From positions 46,730,854 through 46,794,853 of the forward strand of contig CM055093.1 of NCBI GenBank assembly GCA_029204225.1: 64,000 nt of DNA, in the 5' to 3' direction. Each line of letters begins with the position of its first letter. The first letter of the stretch is position 1. Positions 55,382 through 64,000 of the stretch are shown here, one piece after another. This stretch comes from Diphasiastrum complanatum. Lineage: Eukaryota; Streptophyta; Lycopodiopsida; Lycopodiales; Lycopodiaceae. The notes below the pieces were generated by a model, which ran no database searches, had not been told where the DNA came from, and saw nothing but the letters and a program-made list of their open reading frames with translations. A program made the translations under genes and the position numbers.

Positions 55382-56950
55382 TGGGTAACTAGAAATTGAT
55401 AGGTAAAACAATCTACATGTCGGTTTCACATATGATAGATTTGAAGAGTAAGAATGTTTTGTGAAAAGGGCAAGGAAAAATATGACGTAATTCGAGAAAA
55501 AATTGATTGGGTGAATAAAAGGGTGAACATGACTAGTATATTCATTGAATGGCAAGATGATAGAGCAAACTCTGCACTGTTCATTAGAAAGAAGGTGAGT
55601 AAATTTTGTTACAAAATAGTGAGAAAATGAGAAGTTTTGAATAGATGTAAGAATACAAAATGTGTATCTTTTTTTTTTTTTGTGTAGATAAGGATATGAG
55701 AGGAAATAGTATTGGATATAGAATAGTTGGACACTCTCCATACCAATTCCACTAGTAAAATAAATAAATAAAATCATCAAAAATCACTCCCAATAAAACT
55801 AGCATTGTCCCCCAACAATGGCGACAAAAAAAGGTTGTCCACCTTTTACACCCACTTGTGGCTTATATATCCAAGGGTTTTGGATCACACTTGCTCAACC
55901 TATTGGCACGACTGGTTCAATCATACAAACGAGTCGTCACAAACTCTTATATAGCCACAACCCAAGCCATATTCCTAAAGCCAATTTCAAAGTCAACAAT
56001 CTTGAGTTAATGGCTTAGGAATATGATATTATGGAGCTTTGAATGAATAAAAATAGAATTGACTTAGTTGTTGACTTTAAAATTGGCTTAGGAAAGCCCA
56101 TTGAAGGATTGTGCATGTTTCTAAGTAACTACCACCCCTTCATTGTCACCATCAATGAGAACCATGCAAATGAGTGAGCCTTTTGGATCTCAACACCTCT
56201 AATTCAGTTTATGGTGCCATCTCCATTATAAATGTTGAAAATGTAGCTCTCATCCATTTTGCATGACATTTTTTGACAATTCAACAAAGTAGCTTCGGTA
56301 TTTATATCATTTTTCATGAAATGTTCTTATTAGATCAATATTACAACATAAAAAGGACTAGGAGATCGTGAATTACATCATTGCTTTGGCAAAAAAAAAA
56401 AAAAAACATAAACAAATTTTTATTGCAATTTATTTCAAATGCAATAACTCTTTTTTTGTTTTCTTTCCCTTTTTTGCATGATATACTTTGCATTAACATT
56501 AATAAATCCTTATTAGGTAGGCCTAACCAAGAAGGAGTTTGAGGCTCCAAATGCCAACAACTTAGACATATACACATATGTGTACAGAGGGACAAGTCTT
56601 GAGACCTTCTTACATGTAACCTCCTCACCACTTCAAGATGATGTCAACAAATGGTAAGGGAGTAAAAAACTCCTTACCATGTAATATGTCTATTGGGAAA
56701 TTGATCTTGGGTCGAATTGCAGACGGATCTTGATTGATAGCAATTGAGTACCGGAATAGACTAATTTCCTAATAAACAATGTAAAATGAATTTCCAAAGA
56801 TCTTGCACTTAGAGAGTCTGAGTACTAGTGATCTGATTAATAGGAGTCTTTGATAACCATGTTACTGATTCAGTAGGCGTCTTAGACAACCATGAATACA
56901 CTAGTTCAGATTAGGATGTTACCACATAAATATGAAAGAGAAATTTTTTT
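55382..56950. other. Intergenic, no gene recognised
   Basis: AT-rich; contains poly-T and poly-A runs (55670, 56390). Nothing supported. Confidence 0.5.
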
Positions 56951-56954
56951 ATTT

Positions 56955-57145
56955 GGCCTAAGGTTGATATTGTCTTCAATTTGATTCGACCCGATGCAAG
57001 GTTGATCTAATCCTCGACCTGACTAGACCTAACCCAAGGTCGATTTATTCTTCGATTTGATTCGACCAGACCCAAGGTCATCGACTTAGTCTTTGACCCG
57101 ATTGACCTAATTCGACCTCAACCCAAGGTTGATTTTATATCGATA
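56955..57145. repeat. Degenerate tandem repeat around ACCCAAGGTTGATT
   Basis: At least four imperfect copies of a 45-60 bp unit with CCCAAGGT(C/T)GAT and TTCGA(T/C)TTGATTCGACC in order. Confidence 0.75.
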
Positions 57146-57519
57146 TTGAGTTGTGACAATTTTTGTTTCTGCATTTCCTTGTTGGAATTTCGACCTGTTT
57201 AATCTTCCTTTTGTCTTATTTTGGATCAGTGCATGGAGTGAGATTAAAATCCAACAATGTCAACCATTTGTAGCATGTTGGGGTGAACAGATTTGCAATC
57301 GTTGGCGAATCTTTACTCGTGGGCTCCATGCGTCCTCGACAATCTATACTCGAATCGCGATAACAAGCTGTCACGACATGATCAAGCCACATTCCTCTCT
57401 CCTCACATCCATAACGACGACATATTGTTTCAAGGGTTGCACTAGAAGAGAATGGGTAGCTTGATTTACAGAGTAGGTCATCCTTGTGTGATGGGGTCGC
57501 ATGTGAAATGGTCCGAGTG

Positions 57520-57973
57520 CAATGTTGGGTGGGTATATAGGGTCGCGACTGGTATCAATAATGGGTTCAACATGGTATCAAAAAACCTACCTGACTGGTA
57601 TATGAATTCTAATAACAGGGTCTAGAATCGGACACCCAGTACTAACTATCTTACTATTCATATTGATACCCAGGTTTGGGAGATTTTGTGAATTTTTGTC
57701 ATGATATCAATAGTAGTACTATTTTTGATAATTTATTTTGATATTTCAAATTTTTTATACCTTAAATTATGATATTACTCTTTAAAAAGCATATTTTTAA
57801 CAATTTGTACAAGTTCATCCCTGGGTTGATAACCGGATGGTATCACCCTTGTGATACTAGTCCGATTTATACCAGTTTACAACTCCTATACACCTTCTGA
57901 TAGTAAATTTTTTGAAAAGGTGCAATACCATGATCCGGCGGGTATCAAAAATTTTGATACCCACCCAACACTG
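57520..57973. mobile_element. Inverted-repeat transposon (MITE-like) upstream of nitrilase exon
   Basis: 454 bp bounded by CAATGTTGGGTGGGTAT and, read inward from the right, CAGTGTTGGGTGGGTAT (16 of 17 match). Flanks TCCGAGTG and GTGGAGTG share GAGTG, perhaps a decayed 8-bp duplication. Many GGTATCA/TGATACC words lie inside. No transposase. It ends 180 bp before the putative ATG at 58153. Confidence 0.75.
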
Positions 57974-58152
57974 GTGGAGTGCTCTTGCCATCAAGGGGGA
58001 CCCATAAGACTTAAAGTATTTATACAAAAGAGTCAACAAGAAATGCCTAATACTAGTCATGACGATGAGATATTTTAGAAAATAAAATAGAGAAATGAAT
58101 GTGCTTTATTAGAGGATGATGAAAGAGAAAGAGCATGATTTAGAAGAATAGG

Positions 58153-58332
58153 ATGATGATGGCAATGTCTTTGCTCCCTTCTGCGAGCTCTCCTCCTCCT
58201 TCCGAAGCAGCAGCGGCAGGGGGGCTTGCCATGGCTGCAGGTGCTGCTCCGCGCTTGAAAGTGGCTGTGGCACAGATGTCTTCCACCTCCAACATAGAAT
58301 CCAATTTTCGCATCTGCGCTCGCTTGGTCCAG
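58153..58332 (+). CDS. Nitrilase-like amidohydrolase, exon 1
   Basis: ATG (58153, with in-frame ATGs at 58156, 58159 and 58165) opens a Ser/Ala/Pro-rich leader of about 35 residues that resembles an organellar transit peptide. Then LKVAVAQMSSTSNIESNFRI and CARLVQ follow, and a donor CAG/GTAGCA. VAVAQM and the N..RI..RLV pattern are the first strand and helix of carbon-nitrogen hydrolases close to the plant nitrilase-like proteins that hydrolyse deaminated glutathione or omega-amides. The catalytic Glu, Lys and Cys lie in later exons, which I cannot find here. The gene may continue past 64000, or this may be an isolated exon. Confidence 0.68.
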
Positions 58333-59035
58333 GTAGCACACATTTCACCTCAATTCGTTAAAATGCTCCATTGTCTTTGTCAATTTCTGATTCAAGCAAA
58401 GATGAGTAGGTGGGCTGTTTATCTTTTTGCCTTATCTTTCAATTTGAAGTAGTCTATCTCATCTCTATTTTCTGGCTGCAGCAAGCATTTGTTTCAACAC
58501 TAAACAAAGTAAACTTATTTCTGACATTAAACCTTCATAAGAAAAGTTTCACACGAGTTAGATTGTTCATTTGCAGTATAAAGTTCGAAACATTTCAACC
58601 TTGTATGTACAGATGTCACGCTTTAAAGAGTTTGTTTTTCTGCCTTGCCTTGCAAAGGCAAAGGCACCTGGGGATCTACGGCCCACTGCACTAGATGAAA
58701 CAAAATTGACTTGTTGTAGAGCTGACTTGGGAGTCCCGTAGTTGTCCCAAGAGACACTCGTCTTGGGGTCCCAAGTTCTCTCAAAAGAGCAAGTACATAT
58801 GGATGAGCCATTGTGTATACTATTTACTGCCTGCTCAAGATTACTTGTAATTCTGCAGATGTATTAGAATTTTGATTTTTCACCACTTGGTCCGGGCTGA
58901 TCCAAATTCGGCTCATAAAAGTTATATCCATCACGATCCATACATGGCAGTAGAATGAGGCATGCTAAGAGTAAAGAACTTCCTTCTAAAAGAATTTATC
59001 TACTTCTCTGCATTCAATGGTCTCATTCTCAGCAA
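58333..59035 (+). other. Putative nitrilase intron 1, no further exon recognised
   Basis: No segment matching the next expected conserved exon (catalytic Glu region) is seen. Confidence 0.4.
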
Positions 59036-59195
59036 GAAAATATATATTGTAATAGCTTGAATGATTTACAAATCCAATAAATATACCTTTCCTGGTGTGT
59101 TGATCCAACTTCATTCTCTTGTCCTTTGGAACAAAGACATGAGCTACACATCCAAAAACTCTTGCATGAGCAAGATTAGGCTTTCTTCCTTGTAT
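59036..59195 (-). pseudogene. copia integrase C-terminus fragment
   Basis: Minus strand: NLAHARVFGCVAHVFVPKDK, then RMKLDQHTRKGIFIGF and NHSSYYNIYF. This is the conserved copia segment after the integrase core. Neither RT nor ends are attached. Confidence 0.8.
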
Positions 59196-59329
59196 TCATC
59201 TTATCATTAGCCATGATTAATGCCTATTGCCTATGAACGAAACAAACGAAGAGAAATCCTTCGCGCTGCCAGCTGGCAGCTCAACGGGTTTTCATGCCCA
59301 GCTGAAATGAATAGCAACGACGGAGACTA

Positions 59330-59640
59330 ACTAACTAGTTGATTAGCGTTAACTAGTCTTGTGATTCTACGTTTAGCTACCTTGTAAACTCCACACAGTG
59401 GAGGTATAAACGATCCTCTCTGGATCATAACCAATGAGTGAGAAGAAGAAGAGAGTAGTGAATACAGAGATCTGTAAGAAACAGAGAGAGACTTAGCGAA
59501 TAGAGTAAGAAAGCAAAATACCGTAGCTGTGCATGAAAGTCTACCAACGAGCAGAACACAGCGAAAGAGCAGAGAGTCAATCCGCCAACGAGCGAGGCAC
59601 TGACGATCTCGCTCTAAAACCAAACTGACAATATAATCGC
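59330..59640 (-). repeat. LTR-like repeat, copy 2 (family E)
   Basis: The reverse complement matches 5640-5960, including GTGCCTCGCTCGTTGGCGG. It lies beside the copia fragment at 59036 on the same strand and could be its LTR. No gene. Confidence 0.55.
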
Positions 59641-60030
59641 TCTATTTTGTGTATCTCTTGGCCTAGTGTTGTGTCTCTCGATTGCTAGAATAAAATATGT
59701 TCTGTGATGTGACAACTCGCACTAATTGCCCTGTTATGAGAGCACACAATTTTCATCCTCTTAGACGACGTCGGCAACGATCCAATATTACCTCTTGCTA
59801 CAGCTCGTATCACATCCTTTTTCAGCAGTAGTGCTAGATGATATGTTTCTATTCTTGGCAGCTATTTTGCTCCCACTTATGGACAGTTTGTAGTTTACAG
59901 TTATATTGTTCATCTTTCATGCATAGTTTTCTTTCTTGGAGACATTATATACACTCCCATAGTTACCACATACTTGACATGTACTCTTATTGGTCTTATA
60001 TGCCTTTTGGCATGGAAAAGACATTAATAA
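59641..60030. other. No gene recognised
   Basis: Nothing supported in this stretch. Confidence 0.45.
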
Positions 60031-60164
60031 AGCTTTCTTCTCTCTCTCTCTCTCTCTCTCTACCACTAAGTTCTAACTGTAGCAGCCAGCTGTATAGCTA
60101 AGATGCGTCCCTCTTAGCTCAAGAGTTCGGTTTCTAGGTTGGTGATTCGAATTTGGAGTTTGAG

Positions 60165-60168
60165 CTCG

Positions 60169-60228
<60 letters not shown>
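60165..60228. repeat. (CT)n microsatellite with a neighbour at 60038-60061
   Basis: About 60 bp of CT repeat interrupted once by CCTC; a shorter TC run lies at 60038-60061. Confidence 0.95.
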
Positions 60229-60231
<3 letters not shown>

Positions 60232-60359
60232 GAGATGGCGCCTAATCTGTAGCAAGTGTTCCTCCTTCAGCTTTCCATGGCCAAAAAAGGGAAGGGGAGC
60301 CCACGCTCCCCCCCCCCCCACCACGCACATCTGCCCGTGTCCACGCTCTCTCAACGTTG

Positions 60360-60610
60360 GCATCTCCTTCTCCTGTCTCGCTCACCACATCTTCATCGCT
60401 GGACCCTCCCTCCACATCGCTCACCACCTCATCGCTGGTCCAGATCCGTCCCTCCACATCGCTAGTCCAGCTCTCCACATCTCTGAATGTAGATTCACCC
60501 ACCAGCGACCCCCTGTCCATCAGCGACCCCCTGTCCACCAGCAACCCCCCTGACCACCAGCGACCCTCTGTTCATCAGCGAACCCCTGTCTATCAGCGCT
60601 ACTGACAACT
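60360..60610. repeat. Imperfect short repeats CCACATCGCT / CAGCGACCCCCTG
   Basis: CCTCCACATCGCT recurs about four times (60405-60480), then CAGCGACCCCCTGTCCATCA-like units about five times (60505-60600). It is low-complexity; open frames through it on both strands are probably by-products. Confidence 0.7.
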
Positions 60611-60829
60611 TGCTCTCCATCAACGCTCCAGAATCTATCATCGCTGCCACTTCCCTCACATCGGTTGCTTCGAGCCAGAGTGATGGTACTTGCTGATACA
60701 GATGGAGTCGTACGTAGGGTGAAGATGGAGGTCAGCGTTGCCTACCAATCTAGTCCACACTCCCTGCCCTCCACCTGCTCACCCATCTTTCGTGATACCT
60801 GAGATGTATACACCTTCCAAGTCATTTGA

Positions 60830-61490
60830 ACAATACATTCTTTCCTACATCGAGCCTACGAAAGGAAATGAGACAACTTCAAGGGATCATTCAATCTATG
60901 ACCGCTAAGCGGGAAACCATGTTAACCCGGATTACTTCTTTGGAGGCAGCTATAAGTAATCAAGGAGAACCTACCTAGATTCATGAATTGGAGGAGAAGA
61001 TAGATGCAGCATAAAGCTGAGACGAAAGACGTGGGCCTCTCTTTTCAAGGAAGATGCTAAGGAAGGTACACCCTCCTTCAACCGAGTCATTTCAGCCACC
61101 AATATCCGGAAGAGCGAATGCGCGAGTACAAACCCTGAATATAAGGGTCCGTGGGAGTTGAAGACACCATGATCCAAAGACTGAAGCAACCTAGGCTTTC
61201 TTTCAAGCACACTCTCCCACCACTCTGAAGGTTGGATAGAGCTTGGAGAACCAAACTGAGACCCTTCTACACTCATTGTTCGGCTTCACGAATTTGGAAG
61301 AGAGAGCGGGCAACCCTCAAACTGCGGGGCTAAGCTTAGAGGTACACTTATATTTATTGATGATGATCTCACTCCCATGCAGGTTGCGGATCAGAAAAAA
61401 TGCATTCAGTGAGGCAAAAGCGTTGGGGAAGAGGTCATTTGTATCGGATGGCAAAGCTCGATACATTGATCCTCCGAATCCTGACAAATA
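60830..61490 (+). pseudogene. LINE ORF1-like remnant
   Basis: Plus-strand pieces include a heptad-rich stretch (MRQLQGIIQSMTAKRETM, LTRITSLEAAISNQG, then HELEEKIDAA) at about 60860-61015, and later SLFGFTNLEERAGNPQTAG. A coiled coil preceding the endonuclease ORF is typical of LINE ORF1 proteins. Many stops. I base the call on position and heptads only. Confidence 0.45.
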
Positions 61491-61534
61491 GGAAGCATGG
61501 CCCTCCGGACTAGGTAGCGATTCAGGGGCTCTTT

Positions 61535-62560
61535 CTAAGCATTGCGGTTGAGATTATGGAATTGCAATGGCATTCAATTCTTCAGCTACCCGCCCGGGAG
61601 GATTGTTAGAGATTTCTGCACTGAGGGTGATATCTTACTACTTACCGAGACACATGAGAGTCCTGAGAGGGTCTGCCGACTGTTGCGGGCTTTTGTTGGT
61701 TCGCTGCACATCGGAGGGCGACAAGAGCATTGACAGATTCGGGGTTCTGGTGGGGTGGCTTGCTTAGTCCGCGACTTCATTCTGCCCGAGTTTGGTGCAT
61801 ACGTGATGAGCGAGCTCGCTATATTTTGGATTCTGGTGGACCGACTTCTGACAGGACTGAACCGAGACCTTTTTGCGTAGCCGTTTGCTATTTTCCCACC
61901 GGACACATCAGTTGTTTCAGCATCAGATGTAGGAGTCAACTTACTTGTGATATCTCTTCAGACATTATCAGATACGAGGAGCGGGGTTATATTCTCCTAG
62001 ATGGCGACTTTAATGCCAGGACTGGATCCAGGCAGACAGAGTTTCATAGAGCAGAGGATGATCCACAGCGGATACATGCTTTAGACTGGGATGATCTTGG
62101 CCTACGGCGACGATCAGCAGATGCAGAGGGTCCAGTTACCGCATATGGAGAGCTGATGCTTCAGTTGGGCAAGGCTCATGGGTTGGCCATTTATAATGGC
62201 TTACTGCAGTGGCCTGATTCAGGTGACTTTACATGTTTTCCACATAGCGGAGGGAGAGTAGTGTTGTTGACTATTTCATGGGATTGCCGTCTCTCCTCCC
62301 CTACTTTTTATCTTTCTTGGTTCACCGTACCACCTTGTCTGACCACTCATACCTCTCTCTCTATTGGCCTTCTTTCACCCCCTGTGCTAGTACATTCACC
62401 CCTAGTGAAAAGACCGTCTACCACTATAACCCTCAAAAAACCCCTATGTACAGGGAAACCTTATCTGATCTCCTGACTCATTTTCCCTATGCAGCTACTC
62501 TGCTGATGATCAGTGCCCTTCCCATTCATTATTGGTGTGTGGTTGTGGATTTAGAGTGGG
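61535..62560 (+). pseudogene. LINE apurinic-type endonuclease domain
   Basis: Starts LRLWNCNGIQFF (61542), DILLLTETHES (about 61630), then after a frameshift at about 61735 GSGGVACLVRDFILPEF and RDERARYILDSGG. Further on are FCVAVCYFP, GYILLDGDFNARTG (62000-62030, the metal-binding DFN) and DYFMGLPSLL (about 62265, new frame). The family-final SDHSYLSL follows at about 62338, so all four signature blocks of the exonuclease-endonuclease-phosphatase fold are present. This enzyme nicks target DNA to prime reverse transcription. RT should follow but does not. Confidence 0.85.
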
Positions 62561-63229
62561 ATTAGTTTTCTTTGCTTTCCTAGTTGTGGATTAGATTTCA
62601 TGTTTTCCTTGTGATTAATGTAGGAGCCAGCTTCAAGGTAAACTAAATAGGCTAGAAATGTGGCATTAAATCTTGCATATTCTCTAAAATTCTAGTTCTT
62701 GATGTTCTTGGGATGTCCAAGCATCAAAAGGCTGGTTAGTTTTCTTGATTCTTGGACTTCTAACATGCTGTAGTTTTAGTTCTTGTTTCTTGTTTATCAT
62801 TTATGCAAATGTAGCTCAGTTCATGTTGTAGTGTAGAAATTGATTTCAGTCCGTTTTTAGAGTAAGTAGCAGTAGAATCGATAGAACGTTCATTGGCTGC
62901 ACTCGGTTCTGTGAAAGAGCGATCTAGGCTTGCATCTTTATGTAGAATGTAAGTGCGTTCAAGAGTGACGACCCTGAGTAGTCCTCTGACAGGCGAGGAC
63001 AAAGATAATCTACAACGAAACTCTGTCCCTTCTGCCTGGTTGGCATCGTAAAATCAAGAAACCATCTAACTAATGGCATGAAGCCGATAACAGGCAAAAT
63101 GGGTCTGAAAAAGTGGCCAGAAAGAACCGAAGTAAAAACAAGATCCTCTGGAGCAGGGGGATCTTAAACAGAGGGACGCAAAATGTTTACTACTAGATTG
63201 GGCTCCAGTGGAGGTAGTAGCCTCTATAC
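62561..63229. other. Stretch replacing the LINE RT
   Basis: No RT coding and no recognised element. It separates two LINE parts that normally flank about 1.5-2 kb of RT. Confidence 0.5.
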
Positions 63230-64000
63230 TACTTAGGTGTCCTTTTTAAAATGGTCCATTGCCTCACTTTTAGACCAAACTGCAATCTGTCTAAGGCCTC
63301 CCGCAAGGGGGCACCTACTCTTGTCTAGATGGAGAAGGTTTCCTCTATTTACTATGATACATGATCCTATACGCACGCATGTCGCCTTATGTCTGCACTG
63401 TCTCTCCGGTGGCTCTATATTTCAGACAGAGACATGGTGTCCTGGCTTTCCAGAGATACTTGGAGTGATATTTCACGTTTGCAGATCCTATGCTTAGTCC
63501 GGATCCGTGCGAAGCAGTCAGTTCCCCATGATATCATACTAGCAGAGTTTGCCTCACCTCCACTGATTGTCGAGCTATTTCGGATTATCACATTCATTCA
63601 TAGAGTCTCGGAGCTTGATTCATCCAGATATGTTGCTACAGCTTTCACATCTTCTCACACTCTAGCTAGTCAACAGGCTAAGTCCTCATGGTTTCAGTGT
63701 GTTTTTGACCTTTTGAGTAGGTGGGGTTTATCTATCTGATCTCCCAAATGGGACACACGCATATATCCTCCAGCAATTTTTAGAGCTTACATCAGCACAG
63801 TGTGGTCTCACCCAGATCCAGCACGGGTCTATCACACTCATCTTCTTCAGCTGGATGTTTTGGCTTCCCATTCGACCGACGGGTTATTTGTCTCAGACGT
63901 TATCTTTCGGCCTGCGTTACCGTCTTGGTCAGTTTAGGGTCTTCTCACCAGCTTGCTATTGAGACAGGCAAATACAGACACACCTCGACCGCTTGCGAGA
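63230..64000 (+). pseudogene. LINE region downstream of RT
   Basis: In changing frames: HDPIRTHVALC and TVSPVALY (about 63365-63410), then LSRDTWSDISRLQILCL, QSVPHDIILAEFASPPLIVE, ELFRIITFIHRVSELDSSRY and SWFQCVFDLLSRWGLS. This matches the segment after RT in plant-type LINEs (the P.DI.LAE...PL pattern and a later SW...). It runs off the window end in broken frames. Confidence 0.7.

Noticed and set aside
58630-58790. Possible later nitrilase exon (a frame with weak LT.C and VLGSQVL resemblance)
   Set aside because: The resemblance is weak, a TAG interrupts it and no splice sites or phase support it.

Overview
The window reads as nuclear DNA of a land plant with a large, repeat-rich genome. 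The evidence is a host gene split by long introns with GT-AG borders, Ty1/copia elements primed by initiator-Met tRNA (TGGTATCAGAGC primer sites), Ty3/gypsy elements with a chromodomain-type tail, hAT transposons and non-LTR (LINE) fragments. I cannot name the species. Kilobase-scale introns packed with decayed elements would suit a fern, a gymnosperm or another large-genome plant.

Region 1-20.4 kb is a tower of nested, mostly minus-strand elements. A Ty3/gypsy pol 3' end (1-1165, resuming at 5492) is interrupted by a structurally complete, young copia element (1166-5486; 5-bp target duplication AATCA, LTRs about 99% identical) that has lost its reverse-transcriptase core. Next come a tandem-repeat LTR, the 3' end of one copia, a second copia (6605-9843) and part of a third (9844-12027). 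A plus-strand, non-coding element with 335-bp direct repeats (12028-16988) follows and carries a terminal-inverted-repeat transposon. Then come a gypsy RT/RNase H segment (16989-18370) and a hAT transposase with BED finger and DUF659 region (18371-19700).

Region 21.3-43.5 kb holds the main host gene: the 3' part of TAF4, a TFIID subunit, on the plus strand. I place 13 or 14 exons whose splice phases all match, from the RST domain through a Gln-rich exon to the C-terminal histone-fold and TAF4-C region and the stop at 43460. Its N-terminal exons are not visible. Its introns hold gypsy, hAT and LINE fragments and two families of hAT-like elements with inverted termini, two insertions of which have perfect 8-bp target duplications. 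One intron contains a tandem copy of an exon's 5' edge whose splice acceptor has been lost.

Region 46.9-55.4 kb has a full-length but decayed plus-strand copia (46933-52107; catalytic motif changed to YVGD) and the 5' LTR, primer site and two gag copies of further copia elements. Both gag copies carry an in-frame TGA at codon 23.

Region 57.5-64 kb starts with an inverted-repeat transposon lying just upstream of what looks like exon 1 of a nitrilase-like amidohydrolase gene (58153-58332). The rest of that gene is not seen and may lie beyond a TE-filled first intron. The window closes with CT microsatellites and a LINE with a coiled-coil segment, an endonuclease domain and a region from beyond the RT, but without the RT itself. 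The two host genes have no evident functional link. The strongest candidates for undescribed biology are the small transposon families and the altered splice structure of TAF4.
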